Shown here in pieces: positions 42,475 to 50,367 of a DNA stretch of 64,000 bases. The notes below the pieces were generated by a model. The model was given only the letters and a program-made list of their open reading frames with translations, was not told where the DNA came from and did no database searches. This DNA comes from Massilia sp. METH4 (GTDB lineage Bacteria > Pseudomonadota > Gammaproteobacteria > Burkholderiales > Burkholderiaceae_D). The stretch is taken from NCBI RefSeq assembly GCF_037094685.1, contig NZ_CP146614.1:5704001-5768000 (forward strand). Direction: 5' to 3'. Each line of letters opens with the position of its first letter. The first letter of the stretch is position 1. The position numbers and the translations under genes are program-made.

Positions 42475-43797
42475 ATGAAAAGTACCACTGTCACACCCGC
42501 GGCAGGTGCCGCCTTGCAGTCCTCAGCCAGCGATGTCGAGACGCGCGCCTACGCCAAGGTTACGCGCCGGCTGGTTCCCTTCCTCATGCTGTGCTACCTC
42601 GGCGCCTACCTGGACCGCGTCAACGTGGGCTTCGCCAAGCTGCAGATGCTGTCCGACCTGCGCTGGAGCGACACCGTCTACGGCCTGGGCGCCGGCGTGT
42701 TCTTCATCGGCTACTTCCTGTTCGAAGTGCCCAGCAATATGATCCTGCACCGCTTCGGCGCCCGCCGCTGGCTGGCCCGCATCATGATCACCTGGGCGAT
42801 GATTTCGGCCAGCTTCGCCTTTGTCAGCTCACCCACGATGTTCTACGTGCTGCGTTTCCTGCTCGGCGTGGCGGAGGCGGGCTTCGCGCCGGGCGTGATC
42901 CTCTACATCACGTACTGGTTCCCGTCGGCGCGGCGGGCCAAGGTGATGGGCCTGTTCTTCATGGCGATCCCGCTCGCTTCCATCGTGGGCGCGCCACTGT
43001 CGGGCTGGATCATGGAAACCTTCGCCGGCGTGCACGGCCTGCGTGGCTGGCAATGGCTGTTCGCCCTCGAGGCGCTGCCCTCGCTGGTACTGGGCCTGGC
43101 GATCCTGTTCTACCTGGACGACAGCGTGGACGGCGCGAAGTGGCTGACGGCCGAGGAAAAGGCGGTCGTCCAACGCGATATCGCGGCGGAGAACAGCGGC
43201 AAGGTGGCCCACAGCACGCTGTGGGACTTCCTGGCCGACAAGCGCCTGTGGCTGCTGACGGCGATCTACTTCTGCATCGTGATGGGCCAGTACGGCCTCA
43301 CGTTCTGGCTGCCCACGATCGTGAAGAACGCCGGCGTGAACGGCGTGGAGATGGTGGGCCTGCTGGCGGCCATCCCGTATGCCGTGGCCCTGGTCTGCCT
43401 GCCGCTGGTCGGCCGGAACTCGGACCGCACCCGCGCCCGGCGCCTGCACTGCGGCGTGCCCATGCTGTTCGCGGCCGCCGCCCTGTTCGCCCTGCCGTTC
43501 ACCGATGGCGTGGGCACCGCGCTGGCCCTGCTCAGCGTGGCGGCGGCCGGCGCCCTGTGCGGCACCTCGCAGTTCTGGGCACTGCCCACGGCCTTCCTGG
43601 GCGGCATGACGGCGGCGGCGGGCATCGCCACCATCAATTGCATCGCCAACCTGGCCGGCTTCTTCTCGCCCTCGCTCGTCGGCTGGCTGAACGACTTCAC
43701 GGGCAAGCAGGGTGCCGGCCTGTTCCTCACCTCCGGCATGCTTCTGCTGGGCGCCCTGCTGATCGCCCTCGTGCCGAAGGCGGCGGTCGACCGCTGA
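42475..43797 (+). CDS. ACS-family MFS transporter of the transketolase operon
   Basis: A 440-residue inner-membrane carrier with 12 helices. ATG 42475 has a TTGGAG site ten bases before it. Signature motifs are YLDRVNVGFAKLQM (helix 1), GYFLFEVPSNMILHRFGARRWLARIMITWG-like loop 2-3, and a C-terminal half with GTSQFWALPTAFLGG. Anion:cation symporters move sugar acids, phthalate or similar carboxylates. Being downstream of transketolase subunits and the LysR gene, it probably imports the substrate of this pathway, perhaps a branched or unusual sugar acid. Confidence 0.9.
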   Translation: MKSTTVTPAAGAALQSSASDVETRAYAKVTRRLVPFLMLCYLGAYLDRVNVGFAKLQMLSDLRWSDTVYGLGAGVFFIGYFLFEVPSNMILHRFGARRWLARIMITWAMISASFAFVSSPTMFYVLRFLLGVAEAGFAPGVILYITYWFPSARRAKVMGLFFMAIPLASIVGAPLSGWIMETFAGVHGLRGWQWLFALEALPSLVLGLAILFYLDDSVDGAKWLTAEEKAVVQRDIAAENSGKVAHSTLWDFLADKRLWLLTAIYFCIVMGQYGLTFWLPTIVKNAGVNGVEMVGLLAAIPYAVALVCLPLVGRNSDRTRARRLHCGVPMLFAAAALFALPFTDGVGTALALLSVAAAGALCGTSQFWALPTAFLGGMTAAAGIATINCIANLAGFFSPSLVGWLNDFTGKQGAGLFLTSGMLLLGALLIALVPKAAVDR

Positions 43798-43902
43798 TCC
43801 ACCCGCGGCTTGCGGGGCTCTCCGCAAGCCGCCCTTCCCCCAAGTTCCACCATGACGCCGGGCCGGCAAGGACCCTGCGCACCCCTGTAAAACGGAGACA
43901 CC

Positions 43903-44955
43903 ATGAAACGCAAGCTCGCCTGGGCCATCGGCGTCCTCGCCTGCGGCAGTGCCGCGGCCCAATCCAACGTGGCCTCGCATTTGACCATGTATGGTCTGGT
44001 CGACATGAACGTCGGCGCCACCACGAATGCCGGCGCCGACCGCGGCACCACGTGGCGCGTGAATTCCGGCGGCATGAACACCTCGCGCCTCGGCTTCCTC
44101 GGCAGCGAGGACCTGGGCGGCGGCCTGAAAGCCCTGTTCCAGCTGGAGATGGGCATCGCCGCCGATACCGGCGTGGCCGACACGCCGCTGTTCAAGCGCC
44201 AGGCCACCGTCGGCCTCGAAGGCCGCTACGGCACCCTGCTGCTGGGCCGCGCCTTCACCACCGTCTACGACTTCGTGCTGCCCTACGACCCGATGGGCTA
44301 TGCGCCGCAGTACTCGTGGGCGCCGGCCGGCAATGCGAGCGGCGCCAGCAAGTACGGCATGACGTTCGCGTTCGACAATATGATCAAGTATGCCGGCAAG
44401 ACCGGGAACTGGAGCTACGGGGCCAGCTACGGCGCGGGCGAAGGCGCTTCCTCGGGCGATGGCGCCAAGGGGGCGCTGGCCGTCAACTATGCCGTGGGGC
44501 CATGGTCCGCCGTGGCCACGTACGAGCGGGTCAATGGCATGCCCGATGCCACCACCGGCACGCGCGGGGACACGACGTCATGGCACCTCGGTGCGCTGTA
44601 CACGGTCGGCAAGGTGAAGTTGCAGGCAGCGATGCGCGATTACCGGCAGGAGGCTGGCGGTGCTGCCGAAACGCGCGGCCGGCTGTATTGGGCGGGGACG
44701 ACCGTGCTGGCCACGCCGGCCGTCACTGTCGCCGGCGTCGTGTACTACCAGGACGTGCGGCACGGGGCGGTCGAAGCCGATCCGGTGATGGTGGTCGGGC
44801 GCGTACGGTATGCGCTGTCGAAGCGCACCGATTTGTACGTCACGGCCGCGTATGCGAAGGCGAAGCATGGGGCGCTGGTCAGCCTGGCGCGGGATGAGGT
44901 GGGGAGCGGGTCGAACCAGAAGAGCGTGACGGTGGGGATGCAGCATCGGTTTTAG
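43903..44955 (+). CDS. Gram-negative trimeric porin
   Basis: A 350-residue outer-membrane porin of the beta-proteobacterial OmpC/Omp32 type. The signal peptide ends at about GSAAAQ. SNVASHLTMYGLVDMNVGATTNAG begins the barrel, followed by SRLGFLGSEDLGGGLKALFQLEMG and LLLGRAFTTVYDF, a standard porin pattern. The last residue is Phe (GMQHRF), as needed for barrel assembly. It is placed 105 bp after the MFS gene and may serve uptake of the same substrate. Confidence 0.92.
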   Translation: MKRKLAWAIGVLACGSAAAQSNVASHLTMYGLVDMNVGATTNAGADRGTTWRVNSGGMNTSRLGFLGSEDLGGGLKALFQLEMGIAADTGVADTPLFKRQATVGLEGRYGTLLLGRAFTTVYDFVLPYDPMGYAPQYSWAPAGNASGASKYGMTFAFDNMIKYAGKTGNWSYGASYGAGEGASSGDGAKGALAVNYAVGPWSAVATYERVNGMPDATTGTRGDTTSWHLGALYTVGKVKLQAAMRDYRQEAGGAAETRGRLYWAGTTVLATPAVTVAGVVYYQDVRHGAVEADPVMVVGRVRYALSKRTDLYVTAAYAKAKHGALVSLARDEVGSGSNQKSVTVGMQHRF

Positions 44956-44978
44956 CACACAGCCGGTGCTTGAGGACT

Positions 44979-45078
44979 GGTGTCGGACACCCATCGGGTG
45001 TCGGACACCGGTTTTCTTCACCGGAGTCGGCAAGCGCGGAGGAAAACCGGTGTCGGACACCCAAGGGTGTCCGACACC
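44979..45078. repeat. Cluster of GGTGTCGGACACC palindromes
   Basis: Four GGTGTCGGACACC-like palindromes in 100 bp form two larger hairpins. The second is perfect: GGTGTCGGACACCC-AA-GGGTGTCCGACACC at 45049-45078. The cluster separates the convergent porin and uacT genes. It shares its units with the repeats at 5527 and 28185. Confidence 0.8.
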
Positions 45079-45101
45079 AGGTCGCATGCGCCAACACCTC
45101 A

Positions 45102-46613
45102 TCACGCGTGCGACAAATGCCCCTCCTCCTGCCCCTCGGCATCCTTGACGCCGGAGCCATTGAAGAACAGGTTCAGCACCACGGCCGCCACGGCCGTCAG
45201 CAGGATCCCCGATTCCAGCAGCGGATGCAGGCTGTGCGCCATCTGCTGCGCCCAGTGCGGGGCGACCAGCGGGATCAGGCCGAAGCCGATCGACAGCGCC
45301 ACGATGTAGAGGTTGAAGCGGTTGGTGCGGAAGTCCACGCGGTTCAGGATGCGGATGCCGGCCGCGGCCACCATGCCGAACATCACGAGGCCGGCGCCGC
45401 CCAGCACGAACTGGGGGATCGCCTCGACCAGCGCGGCCAGCTTGGGCAGCATGCCCAGCACGATCATGATCACGCCGCCGGCCACGCATACCCAGCGGCT
45501 CTTGACGCCCGTTACCGCCACCAGCCCCACGTTCTGCGAGAAGCTCGTGTGCGGGAAGGTGTTGAAGATGCCGCCGATCAGCGTGCCCAGGCCGTCGGTG
45601 CGCAGGCCCGCCGCCAGCTTCTTCTGGTCGACTTTCGAGCCCGTCATTTCCGCCAGCGCGAGGAACATGCCGGCTGACTCGATCATCACCACGATCATCA
45701 CCACGGTAAGCGTGGCAATCATCACGATGTCGAAGGTCGGCATGCCGAAGGCGAACGGCGTGACGAGCTCGAACCAGCTCGCGTTGGCCACTTTACTGAA
45801 GTTCATCTTGCCCATCGAGTAAGCGACGGCGCAGCCGGCAACGATGCCGAGCAGGACGGAAATATTGCAGAGGAAGCCTTTCGCGTAGCGCACCGTCACC
45901 ACGATGAACAGCAGGACGAAGGTGGCGATCGCGAGATTGTCGAGTGCCCCGTAGTTCGGGTTGGCGACCGTGGGAACCGGGCCAGGCAGCTTGCTGGCCA
46001 GCGGCGCGGCGGAGGCCGCCGCGTCGGCCTTCATCTGGTCGACCATCGTCACCAGGGTGGGCACGTCGACGGCACGGGCGGCGGATTCGGGGCCGCCCAT
46101 TGCCCAGCCCACGCCCACGCGCATCAGGGTAATGCCGATGACGAGGATGATGGTGCCGGTGACGACCGGCGGGAAGAAGCGCAGCATCCGGCTCATCAGC
46201 GGAGCCAGCAGCAGCGAGAGTATGCCGGCGCCGATGCCGGCGCCGAAGATGGCCCGGGCACCATCGACACCCGGCAGCCCGTTGGCGATCGCCACCATCG
46301 GGCCGACGGCGGCGAACGTGACTCCCATCATCACGGGCAGCCGGATGCCGAAGTGCCTGGTCAGGCCGAGGGACTGGATCAGGGTCACCAGCCCGCAGCA
46401 GAACAGGTCGGCCGAGATCAGCATCGTCACCTGTTCAGGCGACAGTTGCAGGGCGCGGCCCACGATCAGCGGCACGGCGATCGCGCCGGCATACATCACC
46501 AGCACATGCTGCAGGCCGAGGGCGGAGAGCCGCCCCAGCGGCAGGCGTTCGTCGACGGGATCGACGTGCGCTTCCAATCCCGGCCGGGCCGGGTCCAACA
46601 TCTGTTGCTTCAT
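45102..46613 (-). CDS. uacT: Urate (xanthine) permease of the NCS2 family
   Basis: A 503-residue inner-membrane nucleobase:cation symporter with about 14 helices. It has GLQHVLVMYAGAIAVPLIVGRAL at the N-terminus, the QSLGLTRHFGIRLPVMMGVTFA signature, and the NCS2 signature with the conserved Gln/Asn (GGIFNTFPHTSFSQNVGLVAVTGVKSRWV). This sequence pattern matches UacT-type urate transporters. Its position after puuD and uraH in one direction supports urate as cargo, with xanthine as an alternative. Confidence 0.92.
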   Translation of the reverse strand: MKQQMLDPARPGLEAHVDPVDERLPLGRLSALGLQHVLVMYAGAIAVPLIVGRALQLSPEQVTMLISADLFCCGLVTLIQSLGLTRHFGIRLPVMMGVTFAAVGPMVAIANGLPGVDGARAIFGAGIGAGILSLLLAPLMSRMLRFFPPVVTGTIILVIGITLMRVGVGWAMGGPESAARAVDVPTLVTMVDQMKADAAASAAPLASKLPGPVPTVANPNYGALDNLAIATFVLLFIVVTVRYAKGFLCNISVLLGIVAGCAVAYSMGKMNFSKVANASWFELVTPFAFGMPTFDIVMIATLTVVMIVVMIESAGMFLALAEMTGSKVDQKKLAAGLRTDGLGTLIGGIFNTFPHTSFSQNVGLVAVTGVKSRWVCVAGGVIMIVLGMLPKLAALVEAIPQFVLGGAGLVMFGMVAAAGIRILNRVDFRTNRFNLYIVALSIGFGLIPLVAPHWAQQMAHSLHPLLESGILLTAVAAVVLNLFFNGSGVKDAEGQEEGHLSHA

Positions 46614-46709
46614 GCTTGTCTCCTGGTTGTTTTATTTAACTTCAGAATGCATGCTGCCGATGGGCCGGACCCGGCACCTGTTACTGCCTGGCTGTTACTT
46701 CATGAGGGC

Positions 46710-47948
46710 TTACTCGACCTTGGCGCCGTCCTCGTACCACTTCTTCAGCAGGTCGCGTTCGCCCTGCGTGATGTTGGTGGCGTTATTGAGGGGCATCAGC
46801 TTCATGACCACGGACTGCTGGTACAGGGCCTGGGCATGGCGCTTGATCTCGTCGGTGGAATCGAGGCGGATGCCCTTGCTCGCCATCGCAGCCGAGTGGC
46901 ACATCACGCAGCGCTGGTCGACCACGGCCTTCACCTTGGCGAACGGGCTTTGCTCGGCACCTGCGGTGGCACCGGCGGCGGCCGCGGGGGCTTCCGCCAC
47001 GGCCGGCACGTCGGCCTGCGGTGCGGGTACCAGCCAGATGATCAGGGCAACCATCGCGGCGGTACCGCCGAAGGCGTGTTCCCAGGGAACGCGCTTGCCA
47101 TGCACCAGGGCCTTGTGGCGGGCCACGAAGCTGTGGCGGATCAGGGCGCCGGTCATCATCATCAGGACCAGCACGATCCAGTTGTGCTCACCCGAGTACA
47201 GGAAGCCGTAGTGGTTCGACAGCATCGCGAACAGCACGGGCAGCGTGAAGTAGGTGTTGTGCACCGAACGCTGCTTGGCGCGCCAGCCGTAGATCGGGTC
47301 GACCGGTTCACCGGCCTTCAGCTGCTTGACGACCTTGCGCTGGCCAGGAATGATCCAGAAGAACACGTTGGCGCTCATCGCGGTCGCCATCATCGCGCCC
47401 ACCAGCAGGAAGGCGGCACGGCCGGCGAACAGCTGGCAAGCCAGCCAGGAAGCGAACACCACGAAGCCGAACACGATCAGGCCGACCTTCAGGTCGCCGT
47501 TCTTGGTGCGGCCCAGGGAACGGCAGATGGTATCGTAGATTAGCCAGAACACGACCAGGAAGGCCAGCGCGCCGATCACTGCCGACTGCGCGGGCCAGTC
47601 GTACACGGTCTTGTCGACCATGAAGGTACCGGCGTTGAACAGGTACAGCACCGTGAACAGCCCGAAGCCGGACAGCCAGGTGGCATAGCTCTCCCAGTAG
47701 AACCAGTGCAGGTGATCCGGCATGGACTTGGGAGCGACCAGGTACTTTTGCGGGTGGTAGAAACCGCCGCCGTGGACGGCCCACAGCTCGCCGTCGACGC
47801 CCTTGGCGACGAGATCCGGCGCGGTGGGCTTGGTCAGGCTGTTATCGAGGAAGACAAAGTAGAACGAAGCGCCGATCCAGGCGATCGCGGTAATGACGTG
47901 GGTCCAGCGCAGAAGCAGGTTGACCCAGTCCATCAGATACATATCCAT
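46710..47948 (-). CDS. puuD: Membrane urate oxidase PuuD (with cytochrome c domain)
   Basis: A 412-residue integral membrane urate hydroxylase. The N-terminal part has about eight helices (LLLRWTHVITAIAWIGASFYFVFLD is the family start; HGGGFYHPQKY and HLHWFYWESYATWLSG follow). The C-terminal region has a cytochrome c heme site (CVMCHSAA, about 350) and axial Met candidates further on. It oxidises urate to 5-hydroxyisourate and passes electrons to the respiratory chain. It lies between uraH upstream and uacT downstream on the same strand. Confidence 0.93.
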   Translation of the reverse strand: MDMYLMDWVNLLLRWTHVITAIAWIGASFYFVFLDNSLTKPTAPDLVAKGVDGELWAVHGGGFYHPQKYLVAPKSMPDHLHWFYWESYATWLSGFGLFTVLYLFNAGTFMVDKTVYDWPAQSAVIGALAFLVVFWLIYDTICRSLGRTKNGDLKVGLIVFGFVVFASWLACQLFAGRAAFLLVGAMMATAMSANVFFWIIPGQRKVVKQLKAGEPVDPIYGWRAKQRSVHNTYFTLPVLFAMLSNHYGFLYSGEHNWIVLVLMMMTGALIRHSFVARHKALVHGKRVPWEHAFGGTAAMVALIIWLVPAPQADVPAVAEAPAAAAGATAGAEQSPFAKVKAVVDQRCVMCHSAAMASKGIRLDSTDEIKRHAQALYQQSVVMKLMPLNNATNITQGERDLLKKWYEDGAKVE

Positions 47949-48144
47949 AGAGCCTCAAACAAACAGAGAAGCACGGAATTCACCGTACTGTCCCCTCACC
48001 ACAGCGGGCTCTGTGTGGGGCAAATCATCGCAACCATCGGCACTGCTGTTGGGCGGTACCGGTGTGCTCCGCGGCGACACTAACAACTGTATACGATCCA
48101 GTCTTTGCTGGATATACGTCGTCTAACTTATTTGTGCTTGTGGC

Positions 48145-48501
48145 TCACGAGCCACGGTAAGTCGAATACGACCACGGGCTGACCAGCAGCGGCACGTGGT
48201 AGTGGCCGGCGGCGTCGGCGATGCCGAAGTCCAGCGGCACTTCGTCGAGGAAGGCCGGTTCCGGCAGGCGCACGTCGCGGCCGCGGAAGTATTCGGCCAC
48301 CGAGAACACCAGGCGGTAGCGGCCGACGGCCATCGTTTCGGCGTTGAGCAGCGGTCCGCCGTCGTTGCGGCCGTCGGCGTTCAGCGTCAGGCTCTTGATC
48401 GTGGTGACGGTGTCGCCATCGATCCGTTGCAGCTGCACACGCATGCCGGCGGCCGGGCAGCCGTGCATCGTGTCCAGAACGTGGGTACTCAAGTGTCCCA
48501 T
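48145..48501 (-). CDS. uraH: 5-hydroxyisourate hydrolase
   Basis: A 118-residue transthyretin-like enzyme that hydrolyses 5-hydroxyisourate to OHCU. Start at 48501 ([20 protein letters not shown]) is the usual beginning of the family; an upstream in-frame Met at 48579 would cross the regulatory region. The conserved His of the N-terminal motif, Arg in RYRLVFS and the C-terminal YRGS signature are present. It is divergent from the GntR gene and upstream of puuD. The AT-rich palindromes between them likely control both directions. Confidence 0.94.
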   Translation of the reverse strand: MGHLSTHVLDTMHGCPAAGMRVQLQRIDGDTVTTIKSLTLNADGRNDGGPLLNAETMAVGRYRLVFSVAEYFRGRDVRLPEPAFLDEVPLDFGIADAAGHYHVPLLVSPWSYSTYRGS

Positions 48502-48544
48502 GGGGCTCCTTTTCTCAAGAATGGTCGGCGGGATTGCCGAGGTG

Positions 48545-48628
48545 ATTGCATATGCAATATTGTACAAGCAGGATTGCATACACTTTTTGCGTTTTTATAC
48601 TTTCCTTTTTTTGAAAAGTGTATACACT
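48545..48628. promoter_or_regulatory. Palindromic operators between uraH and the GntR gene
   Basis: Two perfect palindromes lie in this AT-rich divergent region: ATTGCATATGCAAT (48545-48558) and AGTGTATACACT (48617-48628). A related half site, TGCATACACT, is at 48575-48584. A possible -10 TATACT (48596-48601) lies between them. GTATAC-centred palindromes are typical of FadR/FCD-type GntR repressors, so the adjacent regulator probably binds here to control purine genes in both directions. Confidence 0.6.
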
Positions 48629-48672
48629 CTGTTTCCGATGTCAACCAGTTTATGTTCTGATCACTACGATTC

Positions 48673-49398
48673 ATGGCTAGAACCCGCACCCAACTGAAAA
48701 TCGTTCCCGCCACGCTGGCACCGGATGCGCACGCGCCGGCGGCGGGCGCCACCCAGCGCATCGTCGATTCCATCACCGCCGCGATCGCCGAGCGCCGGCT
48801 GATGCCGGGCACCAAGCTGTCGGAACAGAAGATCGGCGACATCTTCGAGGTGTCGCGCACCGTCGTCCGGCAAGCCTTCAACCAGCTGAGCCGGGATCGG
48901 CTCGTGGTGCTGGAACCGGCGCGCGGCGCGTTCGTCGCCACCCCCACCGCCGAGGAAGCGCGCGATGTATTCGAAATGCGCAGCATCCTCGAGACGGCCG
49001 TCACGAAGCGGCTGTGCGCCACCATCACGGACGAGCAGATCCGCCAGCTGCGCGAGCACCTCGCGCTCGAGGAAGCGGCAGTGAACGATGCCGCGGTGCC
49101 GGGGCGCACGCGCCTGCTGGCCGACTTCCACCTCGTGCTGGCGCGCATGCTCGGCAACGAGGTACTGACGCAGATGCTGAGCGAACTGCTCACCCGCTCG
49201 TCGCTGATCGCGCTGATGCACCAGTCTTCCCATTCGGCCGGCGAGTCGCACAGCGAACACGTGGCGATCGTGGACGCGTTCGAGCGGCGCGACGTGAAGG
49301 CGGCCGTGCGGCTGGTAGGCAAGCACCTCGTCAACGTGCAACACAATCTGAACCTGGATCCGCAGCAGGTGGACTTGGCGGAAATCCTCAATCGGTAA
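48673..49398 (+). CDS. GntR-family (FCD) regulator of purine degradation
   Basis: A 241-residue regulator: a winged helix-turn-helix at about 30-95 (QRIVDSITAAIAERRLMPGTKLSEQKIGDIFEVSRTVVRQAF) and an FCD helical domain with metal-site His/Asp (about 100-235; FHLVLARMLGN, HSSHSAGESHSEHVAI). It lies in the middle of the purine cluster, divergent from uraH and 20 bp before puuE. It probably senses a catabolite such as allantoin or urate and represses both arms. The effector is not known. Confidence 0.87.
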   Translation: MARTRTQLKIVPATLAPDAHAPAAGATQRIVDSITAAIAERRLMPGTKLSEQKIGDIFEVSRTVVRQAFNQLSRDRLVVLEPARGAFVATPTAEEARDVFEMRSILETAVTKRLCATITDEQIRQLREHLALEEAAVNDAAVPGRTRLLADFHLVLARMLGNEVLTQMLSELLTRSSLIALMHQSSHSAGESHSEHVAIVDAFERRDVKAAVRLVGKHLVNVQHNLNLDPQQVDLAEILNR

Positions 49399-49418
49399 GA
49401 GAAAGCGGTAAAACAACA

Positions 49419-50366
49419 ATGACGAATCCCATTTACCCGCGCGACCTGAAAGGGTATGGCCGCGACCGGCCGCAGGCGAACTGGCCGGGCGGCGCCCGCG
49501 TGGCCGTGCAGTTCGTGCTGAACTATGAAGAAGGCGGCGAGAATTCCATCCTGCACGGCGATGCCGGCAGCGAGCAATTCCTCTCCGAGATGTTCAATCC
49601 GGCCGCCTTCCCGGCCCGCCACCTGTCGATGGAAGGCATCTACGAATACGGTTCGCGCGTGGGCGTGTGGCGCATCCTGCGCGAGTTCGAGAAGCGCGGC
49701 CTGCCGCTGACGATCTTCGGCGTGGGCATGGCGCTCGAACGCTGCCCCGAGGTGACGGCCGCCTTCGTGGAGCTGGGCCATGAGATCGCCTGCCACGGCT
49801 GGCGCTGGATCAGCTACCAGAACGTGGACGAAGCCACCGAGCGCGAACACATGGCGCTCGGCATGGAAGCGATCAAGCGCCTGACCGGCGAGCGTCCGCT
49901 CGGCTGGTACACGGGCCGCGACAGCCCGAACACGCGCCGCCTGGTCGCCGACTATGGCGGCTTCGAATACGACAGCGATTACTACGGCGACGACCTGCCG
50001 TTCTGGCTGAACGTGCGCAAGACCGACGGCACGCGCGCGCCGCAACTGGTGGTGCCCTACACGCTCGACTGCAACGACATGCGCTTTGCCCTGCCCCAGG
50101 GCTTCTCGCACGGCGACCCGTTCTTCCACTACCTGAAGGACGCGTTCGACGTGCACTACGAGGAAGGGGCCGAGACACCGACGATGATGAGCATCGGCAT
50201 GCACTGCCGCCTGCTGGGCCGGCCGGGCCGCCTGAAGTCGCTGCAACGCTTCCTCGACTATATCGGCCAGCATGACCACGTGTGGGTCGCCCGCCGCGTC
50301 GACATCGCGCGCCACTGGAAAGAGGCGCACCCATTCAACCCTGATACCGCTTTCGCTTGGGACTGA
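49419..50366 (+). CDS. puuE: Allantoinase of the polysaccharide-deacetylase type
   Basis: A 315-residue NodB-fold protein that hydrolyses allantoin to allantoate. PuuE hallmarks are present: YPRDLKGYGRDRPQANWPGGARVAVQFVLNYEEGGE at the start, SEMFNPAAFPARHLSMEGIYEYGSRVGVWR, HEIACHGWRWISYQ and GWYTGRDSPNTRRL. The start at 49419 follows the GntR gene by 20 bp. The next gene begins one base after its stop. PuuE is unrelated to the amidohydrolase-type AllB and needs no metal in the usual NodB mode. Confidence 0.94.
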   Translation: MTNPIYPRDLKGYGRDRPQANWPGGARVAVQFVLNYEEGGENSILHGDAGSEQFLSEMFNPAAFPARHLSMEGIYEYGSRVGVWRILREFEKRGLPLTIFGVGMALERCPEVTAAFVELGHEIACHGWRWISYQNVDEATEREHMALGMEAIKRLTGERPLGWYTGRDSPNTRRLVADYGGFEYDSDYYGDDLPFWLNVRKTDGTRAPQLVVPYTLDCNDMRFALPQGFSHGDPFFHYLKDAFDVHYEEGAETPTMMSIGMHCRLLGRPGRLKSLQRFLDYIGQHDHVWVARRVDIARHWKEAHPFNPDTAFAWD

Positions 50367-50367
50367 T

